Shown here: positions 63,412 to 64,000 of the stretch, piece after piece
Layout of the letters: each line of letters starts with the position of its first letter
How positions within the stretch are numbered: the stretch's first letter is position 1
Assembly: GCA_013396915.1 (NCBI GenBank)
Contig: VWZL01000579.1
Coordinates: forward strand, 1 to 64,000
DNA: 64,000 bases
Source of the DNA: Stercorarius parasiticus
Taxonomy: Eukaryota > Chordata > Aves > Charadriiformes > Stercorariidae
Direction: 5' to 3'
The notes under the pieces: generated by a model
Databases searched by the model: none
Told to the model about the DNA's origin: nothing
What the model saw: the letters and a program-made list of their open reading frames with translations, nothing else
Made by a program: the position numbers and the translations under genes

Positions 63412-64000
63412 AATAAATATTGGCCAAAACTAACATGTTCGTATGTAGGATTTGGGTTGAAATCAAATTTGGAATATGTCAGAATATAGGGTTTTACATC
63501 AGCCTATTGCTTATTTTTACGGTTCCCAAGGTACAGTTCAGGTTTTCAGAGGCTGGAGAGGGAGAAAAAAGAAAATTAATATTAAGGATGATTAATAGCA
63601 AACAGCTATAATATTAGAACAGTTAAAGACTTAGAATATTGCCACTTGTGAAAACATTTTAAAGTGGAAAACTTTTTACATCATTAGAAAAATATGTTAA
63701 ATAGGCTTTGAAGTGTATTGCTTTAATATAATTTCACTAGAAATCACCAAAATGACTGGTGGCGCTTAGGAAAGAAAGTATTCAAGGTTACCAATGCCTG
63801 GAAGATCTTTTAAATGCATGTTATACACTCTGACTCCCAAAGGATGTGACACTGATGCTTATCATTTAATTTATGATATCATGAATAATACTGGAATATA
63901 CTATAATTATATAGATAGGTAGGATTCCACAAAAGCTAGTAAGTAAAAATGTGTATTTATAAATGCTAATTTATACAACAGAGGTTAAAGCAGGGATGTT

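Larger units (their letters stand above)
59503..64000. other. Non-coding stretch to the window end
   Basis: No supported gene. It contains a mixed A/C/G tract (60671-60732), a 22-bp perfect palindrome (60959-60980), a 22/23-bp tandem duplication (61161-61205), an A-rich tract (61706-61765) and a poly-T run (63395-63411). Confidence 0.6.

Noticed and set aside
1..64000. Search for an endogenous retrovirus, CRISPR array, tRNA/rRNA gene or bacterial-type operon
   Set aside because: No LTR pair, no primer-binding site, no regularly spaced repeats, no tRNA-like cloverleaf and no dense coding recognised.

Overview
The window looks like vertebrate nuclear DNA, most likely from a bird. It is AT-rich and gene-poor. 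Long reading frames are almost absent, and the longest ones outside CR1 copies are no longer than chance predicts at this base composition. The only recognisable abundant transposon family is CR1, a non-LTR retrotransposon of birds, crocodilians and turtles, at only about 4% of the window. There is one old MIR-type SINE piece. I see nothing bacterial or viral: no operons, CRISPR arrays, tRNA or rRNA genes, and no LTR or ERV.

Layout. Positions 1-303 hold a near-perfect tandem duplication of a 140-bp unit. Positions 443-3477 hold the best candidate for a host gene: three possible plus-strand exons (443-547, 1982-2093, 3416-3477) with acceptor and donor sites, matching phases and a final stop codon. 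They would be the 3' end of a gene that starts to the left. I cannot name the protein and give this chain about even odds. A MIR piece (about 1236-1372) lies in its second putative intron. From 3478 onward the window is non-coding or undecided sequence broken by four CR1 copies (8003-9297, 13602-14370, 54668-54803, 58998-59502). All four lie on the minus strand, are 5'-truncated and are dead or fragmentary. A weaker fifth CR1/L3-like fragment is at about 19144-19320.

Three further isolated plus-strand exon candidates (28698-28769, 37186-37332, 41653-41847) are reported at low confidence. The last encodes a stretch that resembles the second half of a death domain. An unresolved base at 41483 lies between two copies of a 13-bp sequence, next to a strong minus-strand G-quadruplex motif; it looks like an imperfect assembly join. 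The right part (about 40.9-46.4 kb) has stretches with balanced composition, retained CpGs and POU/homeodomain-like motifs that read like conserved regulatory DNA, but this cannot be shown without alignment.

Other structure: tandem hairpins at 10562-10603, a 30-bp hairpin minisatellite at 14721-14799, an 11-bp perfect stem at 23533-23571, a 22-bp perfect palindrome at 60959-60980, and several low-complexity tracts. I found no convincing new biological system. The items most worth checking are the exon chain at the left edge, the death-domain-like exon and the assembly join.
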